From Bryobacterales bacterium (GTDB taxonomy: Bacteria > Acidobacteriota > Terriglobia > Bryobacterales > Bryobacteraceae), in NCBI GenBank assembly GCA_003142355.1, contig PLMF01000338.1, positions 1-9,137 on the forward strand: 9,137 nucleotides of DNA, read 5' to 3'. The notes under the pieces were generated by a model that did no database searches, was not told the origin of the DNA, and was given only the letters and a program-made list of their open reading frames with translations. A program made the translations under genes and the position numbers. Positions 1-7,037 of this stretch are shown in pieces. How positions within the stretch are numbered: the stretch's first letter is position 1; the number at the start of each line of letters is the position of its first letter.

Positions 1-2318
1 ACGCGGATGCGCTTGAAGAGACGGGCGCCGGCCGAGCCGCCCACCATATAGTTCGCCAGCAGCAAGGCCGGGTAATCGGGGTCTTCATCCGACAACTTGA
101 TGAACATGGCCGCCAGGAACATGGCATTCTGTTTGTCCGGCGTTTCGATCTTGCGGTTCATGGGCTCGATCTGGCGGTAGGGCGTGAGCACCCGCTGGTA
201 GGGGCTGGGGCTCTTCCAGTCGCCGAACAGGTCCGCCGCCAGTTTTTGCACTTCCGCCTTGTCGAACTGGCCGGCGACCACGAACTCCGCGTTGGAAGCG
301 CCGTAGAACTGCGCATAGAACTTGCGGACGTCGTCGAGCGCGACCTTCTTCAAATCTTCGATCTGCTCGTCCGGCGTGGACGTGTAGCGCACATCGCCGC
401 GCGGATAATTGCTGGTGAAATGACGGCTGAGCTCGAGCTGGGCCAGCATCTGAGGCTCGCTCTTCCCCGATTCGATGGCGGCAATCCGTTGCTGGCGCAC
501 CTGCTCGAATTCGTTTTCCGGAAACGACGGCTGGCGCAGGATCTCAGCGGCCAGGCGGAGCGCGCCCGCCAGGTTGGCCTCCACCGTCTCGACGGTGGCC
601 GTGGCGCTGTTGATTCCGCCGGACACGTTGAGGCGCGCCTTCAGGCGGTCGGTTTCATCCTGGATCTGCTGGCGCGTCTTGTTCTTCGTGCCACGCATCA
701 GCAAGCCGCCGGCAAGCTGCGCCGCCGCGGACTTGCCGAACAGCGACTTCTCGTCGCCGAACCGCACGGTCACCTGCGCCACCACCGTGCCGCCCCGTGT
801 CTTCTTGGGCAGCAGCACCACCTTCATTCCGCTCGCCAGCCTGGTTCGCGTCAGCCGGCTTTCGATGTTGGACGGGGTCGGATCGAACACCTCGCCTTGG
901 GAAACCACCACGCCACCCTTGTAGTCCTTCAGCAGGGCGGCGGTGTCGGGGGCCGCGGGAATCTCCGCGCGGTCGGGGCTCTTAGTGGGGATGAACTCGC
1001 CCAGCGTGCGGTTGGATGCCTTCAAGTAGGCTTTCGCCACGCGTAGCACATCCTGATCAGTCACCTGCTTGATCTGATCCCGCGAAAAGAAAAGCAGCCG
1101 CCAGTCGCCCGACGCGGCCGATTCGCTGAGCATGAGGCCGACCGTTTCCGAGTTGGTCAGATTCAGCTCGATCTGCTTCAGAATTCTCGTCTTGGCGCGC
1201 TCCACCTCCTCCTTCGACGGCGGTTGGGCCGCGAAACCCTCGATGGTCTTGACCAGGATCCCCCGCGCATCGTCGATTGATTGGTCCTCCCGCAGCGTCA
1301 CCGAAGCCATCAGGAAGCCGGGATCGTGCAATTCGACCGCCCGCATACCCGCGGAGACGGCCTTCTTGCTGTCCACCAGGGCCTTGAAGAGCCGGCCGGA
1401 AGGCGTGTCGCCCAGCACCGTGGCCAGCACCCGCACAGCCGCGTTGTCCGGGTGCGACGCGGCCGGAGTGTGGTAGACCACCATGATGTTCTGGTTGTCG
1501 CCCACGCGGCGCAGCGTCACGAAGCGCTCGCCATCCTGCGTCGGCTCCACCGTGTAGCTCTTCTCCAGCGTGCGCTGAGGACGCGAAACGCCGGCGAACG
1601 ATTCCGCTACCCAGGCCAGCGTTTTCGGTTCGTCGAACTTCCCGGCAATCGTGAGAACGGCGTCGTCGGGCTGATAGTACTTACGGTAAAACGCCGCCAG
1701 CGGCTCGATGGGCACGTTCTCGATATCGGACCGGTTGCCGATGGTGGGCTTACCGTAATTATGGGCCGTGTAGGCCGCCCCCAAAACCCGCTGCACCAGG
1801 ATGTTGGCCGGGTTGTTCTCGCCGGCTTCAAACTCGTTGCGGACCACGGTCATTTCCGTGTCCAGAAGCGCCTTTTCCATCCGCATGTTCACCATGCGGT
1901 CGGCTTCGAGGCCGATGGCCCAACGCAGGTTCTCGTCGGTAGCGGTAACCGTCTCGAAATAGTTCGTCCGGTCGTCCTCGGTGGTGCCATTGAAGTTGGC
2001 GCCATGATCGGTGAGCTCCTTGATCATGTCCCTGCCACCTTTGGTCTGTTTGAACACCATGTGTTCCAGCAGGTGCGCCATGCCCTTCTCGCCGGAACCT
2101 TCCTGGCGGGAGCCGATCAGGTAAGTCATGTTGACGGTCACCTTGGGTTTCGAAGTGTCCGGGAACAAGAGCAAGTGCAAGCCATCGGGCAGCGTGTACT
2201 CCGTGATGCCCTCCACGGAGGTCACCTTCTGGACGCCTTGCGGCAAAGTCTGCGAGTAAGCCGCGACCGTCAGGACGAGAGCGGCGATAACCAGTGTGAA
2301 TCGGGACTTATGGTGCAT
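1..2318 (-). CDS. Secreted M16 (pitrilysin/insulinase family) zinc peptidase, 3' end missing
   Basis: 772 codons are visible and the gene continues past the left edge. The ATG at 2318 is preceded by GAAAGG at 2325-2330 (6-nt spacing). Residues 1-23 look like a Sec signal peptide (basic start, hydrophobic run, likely cut after AYS), so the enzyme should act in the periplasm or outside the cell. The first M16 domain (about 38-190) carries the inverted zinc motif HLLEH, with H82, E85 and H86, and a likely third ligand E162 in VVRNEF. An M16 C-terminal-type domain follows (about 195-385). A second N-domain repeat (about 486-650) has AAAQLAGGLL in place of the zinc motif and should be catalytically dead. 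A second C-domain begins near 655 and includes the typical SAGARLFKRIR stretch. This active-plus-inactive layout on one chain is that of two-domain M16 proteases, usually about 900 residues. Its substrate cannot be told from sequence. It sits 44 bp beyond mnmE with its own promoter, so it is probably not functionally tied to the operon. Confidence 0.93.
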   Translation of the reverse strand, partial: MHHKSRFTLVIAALVLTVAAYSQTLPQGVQKVTSVEGITEYTLPDGLHLLLFPDTSKPKVTVNMTYLIGSRQEGSGEKGMAHLLEHMVFKQTKGGRDMIKELTDHGANFNGTTEDDRTNYFETVTATDENLRWAIGLEADRMVNMRMEKALLDTEMTVVRNEFEAGENNPANILVQRVLGAAYTAHNYGKPTIGNRSDIENVPIEPLAAFYRKYYQPDDAVLTIAGKFDEPKTLAWVAESFAGVSRPQRTLEKSYTVEPTQDGERFVTLRRVGDNQNIMVVYHTPAASHPDNAAVRVLATVLGDTPSGRLFKALVDSKKAVSAGMRAVELHDPGFLMASVTLREDQSIDDARGILVKTIEGFAAQPPSKEEVERAKTRILKQIELNLTNSETVGLMLSESAASGDWRLLFFSRDQIKQVTDQDVLRVAKAYLKASNRTLGEFIPTKSPDRAEIPAAPDTAALLKDYKGGVVVSQGEVFDPTPSNIESRLTRTRLASGMKVVLLPKKTRGGTVVAQVTVRFGDEKSLFGKSAAAQLAGGLLMRGTKNKTRQQIQDETDRLKARLNVSGGINSATATVETVEANLAGALRLAAEILRQPSFPENEFEQVRQQRIAAIESGKSEPQMLAQLELSRHFTSNYPRGDVRYTSTPDEQIEDLKKVALDDVRKFYAQFYGASNAEFVVAGQFDKAEVQKLAADLFGDWKSPSPYQRVLTPYRQIEPMNRKIETPDKQNAMFLAAMFIKLSDEDPDYPALLLANYMVGGSAGARLFKRIR

Positions 2319-2344
2319 GAGAAACCTTTCGGAAGGGTGTACCG

Positions 2345-2353
2345 ATTATACCA
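2345..2353 (-). promoter_or_regulatory. Extended -10 promoter for the M16 peptidase gene
   Basis: On the minus strand the gap between mnmE and the peptidase gene contains TGG directly followed by TATAAT, a perfect extended -10 (TGnTATAAT). No good -35 is seen 17 bp further up, which is typical for extended -10 promoters. Transcription would begin near 2338, giving a leader of about 20 nt that just holds the GAAAGG ribosome binding site. No strong hairpin terminator for the mnmE transcript is visible in this gap. Confidence 0.6.
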
Positions 2354-2362
2354 AGCATAGGT

Positions 2363-3778
2363 TCACTTCCCGATGCAGAACGTGGAGAAGATGCGGTTGA
2401 GGATGTCGTCGGCGCTGGTGGCGCCGGTGATGGCATCGATAGGCCGGAGAGCGGAGTAGAGATCCAGCAGCAGCATCTCGTGGGGAATGCCGGCTGCGAC
2501 AGCGGCGCCCGCCTTTTCGAGGTAGCCGGCGGACTCGCGCAGCAATTGCTCGTGGCGCAGGCTGGTGATGAAACCGGTCTCCTGCTCGAAAGCGCCCTTG
2601 GGAGCCAGCGCCTCCAGAATCGCTTCCCGAAGCTCGGCGATGCCTTCGCCGGTCAGGGCGGAAACCGAGATTGGGGAGGCAGGCGGCACCGCCTGCCCCA
2701 CCTCTGAAGATGCAGGACTTGTGGTGGTGGCGCAGGCGGTGCCGCCTGCGCAGCCGGATTCTTTCAGGTCACGCTTGTTGCCGGCCACCAGATGGCGGCC
2801 CTGGCGATCGGCGCGGGCGATCAGCGCCCGGTCCTCGTCGTCGAGCGGCTGCGAAACGTCCACCACTACCAGCGTCAGATCGGCGTCGGCCATGGCCTGA
2901 AAGCTGCGCTCGATTCCCAGCGATTCCACCAGCTCCGCTCCCTCGCGGATGCCGGCGGTGTCGTACAGTTTCACAGGGATGCCGCCAATGGAAGCCGTCT
3001 CGGAAACCAAATCGCGTGTGGTGCCGGGCTGGCTGGCGACGATGGCGCGGTCCTGTTCCAAAAGGCGGTTAAAGAGACTGCTCTTGCCCACGTTGGGGCG
3101 GCCCACGATGGCCAGGGTCAGTCCGGCGCGCACCAGCCCGCCGTACTGGAAGCTGGCGGCAAGCCGGCGCACGCCATCGAGAACCGGCTCGAGGCGGCGC
3201 AGAATCTCATCGGCCGTCGCGACGCTCACGTCGTCTTCGGCAAAATCGATGCCCGCTTCGAGTAGCGCGATCAGCTCGAGAAGCTGCTCCTTGAGCGGCG
3301 CGATGCGGCGCGAGACCGAGCCCGACGCCTGCTGCGCGGCGACGCGGGCCTGGTAGAGGGTGGTGGCTTCGATCAGGTCGCGAATGGCTTCGGCCCGAGG
3401 CAGATCGATGCGGCCGTTGAGAAAAGCGCGCAGGGTGAATTCGCCGGGATCGGCCAGACGCGCTCCAGCCTGGAGCGCGCGCTCCACCGCGTGGCGCAGC
3501 ACGACCGGCGAGCCATGGCAAGAGATTTCAACGACGTCTTCGGCGGTGTAGGAGCGTGGGGCCTGGAAGAATGCGACCAGCACCTGATCGATTGGGTTAT
3601 CCTGGCGATCGGAGAGTTCGGCCATCCGGACATGCCACGGGCGCCAGGTCACCTCACCGGAGAAGCGCAGGATGCGTTCGGCGATGGAGCGGGCTTGTGC
3701 GCCAGACAGGCGCACGATGCCCAGACCGCCGCGGCCGGGCGGCGTGGAGATGGCGACGATGGTGTCTTCGAGGTTCAA
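2363..3778 (-). CDS. mnmE: tRNA modification GTPase MnmE (TrmE) with an unusual insertion in the G domain
   Basis: MnmE works with MnmG to build the 5-carboxymethylaminomethyl group on wobble U34 of certain tRNAs. The N-terminal formyl-tetrahydrofolate-binding domain (about 1-120) opens with [21 protein letters not shown] helical region is interrupted by the G domain. GTPase motifs are G1 GRPNVGKSS (226-234), G2 PGTTRD (251-256), G3 DTAG (273-276), G4 NKRD (334-337) and G5 SALTGEG (373-379). The protein ends with the family's CIGK, whose cysteine (468) is needed for modification in characterised homologues. At 471 residues it is slightly longer than the usual 450-460; the excess is residues about 341-369, encoded by two palindromic repeats. 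The start is TTG at 3778, chosen because it gives the normal MnmE N terminus and directly follows the khpB stop. No clear Shine-Dalgarno is seen, so translation probably depends on coupling to khpB. mnmG does not follow. Confidence 0.97.
   Translation of the reverse strand: MNLEDTIVAISTPPGRGGLGIVRLSGAQARSIAERILRFSGEVTWRPWHVRMAELSDRQDNPIDQVLVAFFQAPRSYTAEDVVEISCHGSPVVLRHAVERALQAGARLADPGEFTLRAFLNGRIDLPRAEAIRDLIEATTLYQARVAAQQASGSVSRRIAPLKEQLLELIALLEAGIDFAEDDVSVATADEILRRLEPVLDGVRRLAASFQYGGLVRAGLTLAIVGRPNVGKSSLFNRLLEQDRAIVASQPGTTRDLVSETASIGGIPVKLYDTAGIREGAELVESLGIERSFQAMADADLTLVVVDVSQPLDDEDRALIARADRQGRHLVAGNKRDLKESGCAGGTACATTTSPASSEVGQAVPPASPISVSALTGEGIAELREAILEALAPKGAFEQETGFITSLRHEQLLRESAGYLEKAGAAVAAGIPHEMLLLDLYSALRPIDAITGATSADDILNRIFSTFCIGK
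2678..2697. repeat. REP-like palindrome inside mnmE, copy A
   Basis: Nine-base arms GGCAGGCGG (2678-2686) and CCGCCTGCC (2689-2697) surround a central CA. With a 3-nt bulge the pairing extends to TGGGG on the left and CCCCA on the right. Read on the minus strand it encodes the GQAVPPA part of the MnmE insertion. It shares the core GCAGGCGG-NN-CCGCCTGC with copy B but in opposite orientation (centre CA instead of TG). Paired inverted palindromes of this kind resemble bacterial REP/BIME elements. Confidence 0.75.
2730..2751. repeat. REP-like palindrome inside mnmE, copy B
   Basis: Ten-base arms GCGCAGGCGG (2730-2739) and CCGCCTGCGC (2742-2751) surround a central TG, giving a perfect 22-base hairpin. 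Read on the minus strand it encodes the GCAGGTACA part of the MnmE insertion. It lies 32 bases from copy A and is oriented head-to-head with it. The two copies and the spacer together have no stop codon in the mnmE frame. Confidence 0.75.
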
Positions 3779-4333
3779 TCAGCGCCGGAAACCACGGCGC
3801 GGAACAGCCCCGCGCGGCGGTTCCGGCAAGCTCGCCATCCCGGCCGGGTAGAGCACTACCTGCCGCGCGGGGCCCGAGCCGAAGCTTTCGCTGCGCACCG
3901 CCGCCTCGTGGCGCAAGGCGATGTGGATCACGCGGCGCTCGCGGCTGTTCATGGGGTTGAAGCGGAATGGCACGCCAGTGCGCTTGACCTTCTCCGCGGC
4001 GGTCATGGCGCTCAGCCGCAGCTCCTCGATGCGCAGCAGACGATAGTCGTTGGCGTCAAAGGAAATGCGCGAATGGTCCTCGGACGGCATCCGCAGCATC
4101 TCCATGGTGACGTGCTCGAGCGCCAGCAGAAGCTCGGCGCGGTTGGACAGCAGCAGGTCGACGTCGGCCCCGGAGAACTTCACCACCATATCCGGAGTCT
4201 CAAAGGCATCGTCTGACGAGTCCACGTCCTGGGTCTCGTAGTTGACCTTGAAGCCTGCACCGCGGAGGGTGGGCCGCAAGAATTGGTCGATCCGGGAACC
4301 GATCGAAGCCACGGAATATTTTCGCTCAGTCAC
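3779..4333 (-). CDS. khpB: KhpB/Jag-type RNA-binding protein (KH-like plus R3H domains)
   Basis: A 184-residue protein in the usual jag position between yidC and mnmE. An N-terminal Jag-specific domain is absent or reduced. Residues about 20-95 match the Jag KH region, but its nucleic-acid-gripping GXXG loop appears as SNRA (63-66), without either glycine. Residues about 100-165 form the R3H domain, with the signature R133-x3-H137 inside SRERRVIHIAL, expected to bind single-stranded nucleic acid. The protein ends in a short Pro/Arg-rich tail (GAVPRRGFRR). Homologues in Gram-positives act as RNA chaperones affecting cell division and elongation; the role here is inferred. The start is GTG at 4333, supported by AGGA at 4342-4345 (8-nt spacing), and lies 3 bp after the yidC stop. 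Its TGA is immediately followed by the TTG of mnmE, with no spacer. Confidence 0.9.
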   Translation of the reverse strand: MTERKYSVASIGSRIDQFLRPTLRGAGFKVNYETQDVDSSDDAFETPDMVVKFSGADVDLLLSNRAELLLALEHVTMEMLRMPSEDHSRISFDANDYRLLRIEELRLSAMTAAEKVKRTGVPFRFNPMNSRERRVIHIALRHEAAVRSESFGSGPARQVVLYPAGMASLPEPPRGAVPRRGFRR

Positions 4334-4336
4334 GCG

Positions 4337-6103
4337 CTATTTCCTACCGTTCTTCTTCTTGGGCAGGGCCACCGACTCGGCGGCCGCATCCGCCAACGCG
4401 GTATGGTTGAAGAACCACTGCTGCCCTATACTCACCAAATTGCTGGTCAAGTAGTATAACACCAGGCCGCTGGCAAAATTATAGAACATGAAGCCGAAGA
4501 TCAGCGGCATGAACATCATCATGCGCTGCTGGTTGGGGTCGCCAGTGGCCTGCGGCGTCATCTTCTGCATGAGGAACTGGCTGGCGATCATGATGATGGG
4601 CAGGAGGTGGATGGGGAGGGTCTCGGGCTGGGAAAGGTCCGTGACCCATAGCCAGCTGGCGCCGCGCATCTCCACCGAGACATTGAACACCTTGTAAAAC
4701 GCGATGAAGAACGGGATCTGAATCAGCATGGGGAAACAGCCCCCCATGGGGTTGACGCCGTACTTCTTGTAGAGAGCCATGACCTCCTGGTTCTGGTCGG
4801 CTTTTTTCGGATCGCGGAGGCCGATGTTCTTGTACTTGGCGTTGATGACGTCGATCTGCGGCTTGAGCGCCTGCATCTTCCTCATGGACTTCATGTTGGA
4901 AAGGCGCAAGGGGAACAGGATGAAGTTGATGACGATGGTGACCACCACGATGGACCAGCCAAAGTTGTGGACGAATGCGTAGTTGAACCAGTTGACGATG
5001 AGGAACAGCGGCTTGGCGAGGAAGGACAACCAGCCGAAATCCACCACCTGTTCGAGCTTGGGATTGACGCGCTTGAGCAGGTCCACGTCCTTGGGGCCAA
5101 CGAACAGGGCAAAGCGGTTGGTGGCGCCGTCGGAGACAGCGGCGCCGGCGAATGGCGCAGGCTTCTCCTCGAACGTGGTACGCGCGCTGTCGCTGAAGGT
5201 CACCTCCTGCATGGCTGCGTTGCCTTCCGGCAGGAAGACCGCGGCGAAGAACGTATCGGCGATCCCGGCGAACGAAAAGTTGCCGCTGGCTGTTACGGGG
5301 CCGTTCTTGGCGGCGTTGGCTCTTTGCTCCACGAGCTTGTTCTGCGTCACGTCGAAGTACAGGGTATGCTGGTTGGCCACGGCGCTGGTCACGGTGAAGT
5401 CGCCGAAGCCTCCGCGCCATTGGATAAAGTGCGGGACCGCCTGACCGTCGGTCGCGACCTCGGTCGAAACCTGCAACAGATAGCTGTTCCTCTGGAAGCG
5501 GAAGACCTTGCGGACGGAAGAGTGGCCGTCGGAGAAGGCGTAGGCGACGCCGAGGCCATCGGGGTCGCCGGTCTGCGTGTAGTAGGTCCAGTTGACCTTG
5601 GCCGCGGGCTGCTTATCGGAGAAGTAGAGCGAGAACGGGAATTCCAGGCCCGCCGCAACGTTCACCAACTCGAGATACTTGCCGTCGTTGCCGCGGTATT
5701 TCTTGAGACGCCAGCTCCGTACGGTGGCGCCCTGATTGCTGAAGGCGACGGTGAATAGATCGGTATCGACGATCAAAGGCGGCTCGACCTTTTGCGGGGT
5801 GCTGGGAGCGGACGGGGCGGCCTTGGAGGAACCCTTCCTGGCCGGGCGTTCCACTTTGGCCTTTTCGGCCACCGGCGCTGGGGGAACGGCCTCCGGGGCC
5901 GGCAGCGGCGGGGTGCCCACTGGGCCCGGCGCGGCCTGCGCCGCCTTCTTGACGGGCGGCGGCGGCGCCACGGTTTTGAAGAGATAGGGCGTGAGGAACA
6001 TCACCGCGCCCATCAGGAGGAAGGCGAGCAGGAGCCGCACCTCCATCGACATTTCTTTGGGCGGCTGGTTAGGGTCGCCGCCGCCGCTTACCGATTCGGC
6101 CAT
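4337..6103 (-). CDS. yidC: Membrane protein insertase YidC
   Basis: YidC inserts and folds inner-membrane proteins, alone or with SecYEG. The 588-residue protein has the Gram-negative layout. A cytoplasmic stub precedes the first transmembrane helix (about 23-44). A Pro/Ala/Lys-rich linker (about 46-110) leads to the periplasmic beta-sandwich domain (about 110-350). The conserved insertase core starts near 365, with hydrophobic segments around 383-398, 452-472, 498-512 and 528-558. Landmarks are the coiled hairpin following FPLRLSNMKSMRKMQ and the NPMGGCFPMLIQIPFFIAFY segment. The protein ends in a basic tail (PKKKNGRK), as often seen where YidC meets the ribosome. At the position of the groove arginine (E. 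coli R366, B. subtilis SpoIIIJ R73) I align N393; the nearest arginine is R400. The ATG at 6103 has a modest GGAA 9 nt upstream and lies 30 bp after yidD. Confidence 0.98.
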   Translation of the reverse strand: MAESVSGGGDPNQPPKEMSMEVRLLLAFLLMGAVMFLTPYLFKTVAPPPPVKKAAQAAPGPVGTPPLPAPEAVPPAPVAEKAKVERPARKGSSKAAPSAPSTPQKVEPPLIVDTDLFTVAFSNQGATVRSWRLKKYRGNDGKYLELVNVAAGLEFPFSLYFSDKQPAAKVNWTYYTQTGDPDGLGVAYAFSDGHSSVRKVFRFQRNSYLLQVSTEVATDGQAVPHFIQWRGGFGDFTVTSAVANQHTLYFDVTQNKLVEQRANAAKNGPVTASGNFSFAGIADTFFAAVFLPEGNAAMQEVTFSDSARTTFEEKPAPFAGAAVSDGATNRFALFVGPKDVDLLKRVNPKLEQVVDFGWLSFLAKPLFLIVNWFNYAFVHNFGWSIVVVTIVINFILFPLRLSNMKSMRKMQALKPQIDVINAKYKNIGLRDPKKADQNQEVMALYKKYGVNPMGGCFPMLIQIPFFIAFYKVFNVSVEMRGASWLWVTDLSQPETLPIHLLPIIMIASQFLMQKMTPQATGDPNQQRMMMFMPLIFGFMFYNFASGLVLYYLTSNLVSIGQQWFFNHTALADAAAESVALPKKKNGRK

Positions 6104-6133
6104 GCTGACAGATTCCGTTACGAAAATCGCGCG

Positions 6134-6328
6134 TCACCGGACGGGATCGAAGCCGCCGGCATGAAACGGATGGCATCGCACCAAGCGGCGCAACCCCATC
6201 CAGACACCCCTTGCCGCGCCATATCGCTCGACGGCTTCGCGCATGTAATCCGAACAGCTCGGATGAAAGCGGCACGCCGAGGGCAGCAGGGGGGAGACAC
6301 AGAACTTGTATACGCGAAGCGCCCGCAC
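6134..6328 (-). CDS. yidD: Membrane protein insertion efficiency factor YidD
   Basis: A 64-residue protein matching the small YidD family. It begins with an amphipathic stretch ([14 protein letters not shown]), then [10 protein letters not shown] with its conserved cysteines (19 and 25), then [20 protein letters not shown] and DPV at the end, the family signature. YidD associates with the inner membrane and helps YidC-dependent insertion. I chose the GTG at 6328 because it overlaps the rnpA TAG by one base (TAGTG), gives the normal family length, and avoids a long unconserved N-terminal extension that would begin at 6430 inside rnpA. No clear Shine-Dalgarno is present, so coupling with rnpA is likely. 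Confidence 0.93.
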   Translation of the reverse strand: MRALRVYKFCVSPLLPSACRFHPSCSDYMREAVERYGAARGVWMGLRRLVRCHPFHAGGFDPVR

Positions 6329-6672
6329 TAAGATCCATGGCAGCGGAGAAACAGCCGCTCCACTTCGCGCTCGAGCTCCGGGAGGGGAGCATCGAAGGCC
6401 TTGCGCCGCGGATTGATGACGATGGACCACTGCGGGTTCAACCGGTCCAGGTGAAAGCGGACGGCCTCGCGGAGGCGCCGCTTGATACGATTGCGCACCA
6501 CGGCATTGCCGAGCGCACGGGGCGTAGTAAAGCCGATTCGAGGCCCATCGGGCTGCGGTTCATGGACGCAAAAGGCCGCGAAGAAAGGGCCCGAGTAGCG
6601 CGTTCCCTGGTCATAGACTCTTCGGAAATCTTTCGATCGCAGCAGACGGGCACGTTTCGGAAAACCAGTGAT
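6328..6672 (-). CDS. rnpA: Ribonuclease P protein component, apparently starting at ATC
   Basis: RnpA is the protein cofactor of RNase P, which trims the 5' leader from pre-tRNAs. The 114-codon frame shows [17 protein letters not shown] near the start, the family signature [16 protein letters not shown] (residues 55-70), and the [14 protein letters not shown] strand. There is no ATG, GTG or TTG between the in-frame rpmH stop (6679-6681) and the conserved part; the first in-frame canonical codons are GTG GTG near residue 58, well inside the domain. The best start is ATC at 6672, giving (M)TGFPKRARL. It sits 9 nt after GAGAGG (6682-6687), so the ribosome site is correctly placed. Alternatives are a CTG at residue 10 or 11, or a one-base sequencing error in the TTTT run that would link the conserved frame to a GTG overlapping the rpmH stop. 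The product and frame are certain; the start is not. Confidence 0.92.
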   Translation of the reverse strand: MTGFPKRARLLRSKDFRRVYDQGTRYSGPFFAAFCVHEPQPDGPRIGFTTPRALGNAVVRNRIKRRLREAVRFHLDRLNPQWSIVINPRRKAFDAPLPELEREVERLFLRCHGS

Positions 6673-6678
6673 GGAGCA

Positions 6679-6828
6679 CTACCTCTCGGAGCTGACAGTG
6701 AGTTTCTTGCGGCCCCGCGCCCGGCGGCGCGCCAGCACCGCGCGACCGTTCTTGGTCTCCATGCGGGAGCGGAATCCGTGAGTCTTCGCACGGTGACGAT
6801 TATTCGGTTGAAAAGTGCGTTTCGGCAT
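6679..6828 (-). CDS. rpmH: 50S ribosomal protein L34
   Basis: A 49-residue, strongly basic protein beginning [20 protein letters not shown] and continuing [20 protein letters not shown], which is unmistakable L34. It is a structural component of the large ribosomal subunit. The C-terminal extension KKLTVSSER is slightly longer than in the 44-46-residue forms. The ATG at 6828 is the only sensible start; no clear Shine-Dalgarno precedes it. The last codons (GAG AGG TAG) double as the Shine-Dalgarno of rnpA. It is the first gene of the rpmH-rnpA-yidD-yidC-khpB-mnmE operon. Confidence 0.98.
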   Translation of the reverse strand: MPKRTFQPNNRHRAKTHGFRSRMETKNGRAVLARRRARGRKKLTVSSER

Positions 6829-6844
6829 TTCAGTTCAAGTACTT

Positions 6845-6874
6845 AGTATAGACCAGGGGGAGAGGCGGCGGCAA
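6845..6874 (-). promoter_or_regulatory. Promoter of the rpmH operon
   Basis: On the minus strand TTGCCG (6869-6874) and TATACT (6845-6850) are separated by 18 bp, a fair match to a housekeeping sigma-70-type promoter. Transcription would start around 6838, leaving a leader of only about 10 nt before rpmH, too short for a full Shine-Dalgarno. No other promoter is evident within the operon. Confidence 0.6.
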
Positions 6875-6921
6875 ATGGGGGCGGGTGCCCTGGGCCGCGC
6901 CGATTGCCCGTGGTGCTTGAA

Positions 6922-6966
6922 GTGTCACCCCCAGTGTCCGGTGAATCTGGCTCTCGGGGTCACACC
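6922..6966. repeat. Imperfect inverted repeat between rpmH and the antitoxin gene
   Basis: GTGTCACCCC (6922-6931) and GGGGTCACAC (6957-6966) are inverted copies with one mismatch in ten, 25 bases apart. AGTGTC also recurs as a direct repeat at 6921 and 6933. It could be an operator for the divergent genes or a relic of an insertion sequence end; the sequence does not decide. The rest of the gap between rpmH and the antitoxin gene shows nothing else I can name. Confidence 0.3.
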
Positions 6967-7037
6967 CACCATCAACTGCTCACTCCCAATACGGGGCTTC
7001 CGCGCCTGGATAAGCATCACCGGGTTAGGATAAAAAC

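Noticed and set aside
246..2360. Long plus-strand reading frames opposite the M16 peptidase (such as 246-1046 and 1281-2360)
   Set aside because: They mirror the minus-strand peptidase, which has a signal peptide, zinc motif and family-wide similarity throughout. Their His/Arg/Gly-rich content is typical of antisense frames in GC-rich genes.
6329..6430. Upstream ATG for yidD at 6430
   Set aside because: It would add 34 unconserved residues read from within rnpA in another frame. The GTG at 6328 gives the normal YidD length and a typical one-base overlap.
6438..6791. Minus-strand frame of 117 codons spanning rpmH and rnpA
   Set aside because: It is out of frame with both L34 and RnpA, whose signatures are unmistakable, and has no recognisable content.
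7010..7036. Possible DnaA boxes (TGGATAAGC, AGGATAAAA) suggesting oriC next to rpmH
   Set aside because: Matches to the DnaA box consensus TGTGGATAA are incomplete and not clustered, and dnaA and dnaN are absent from the window.
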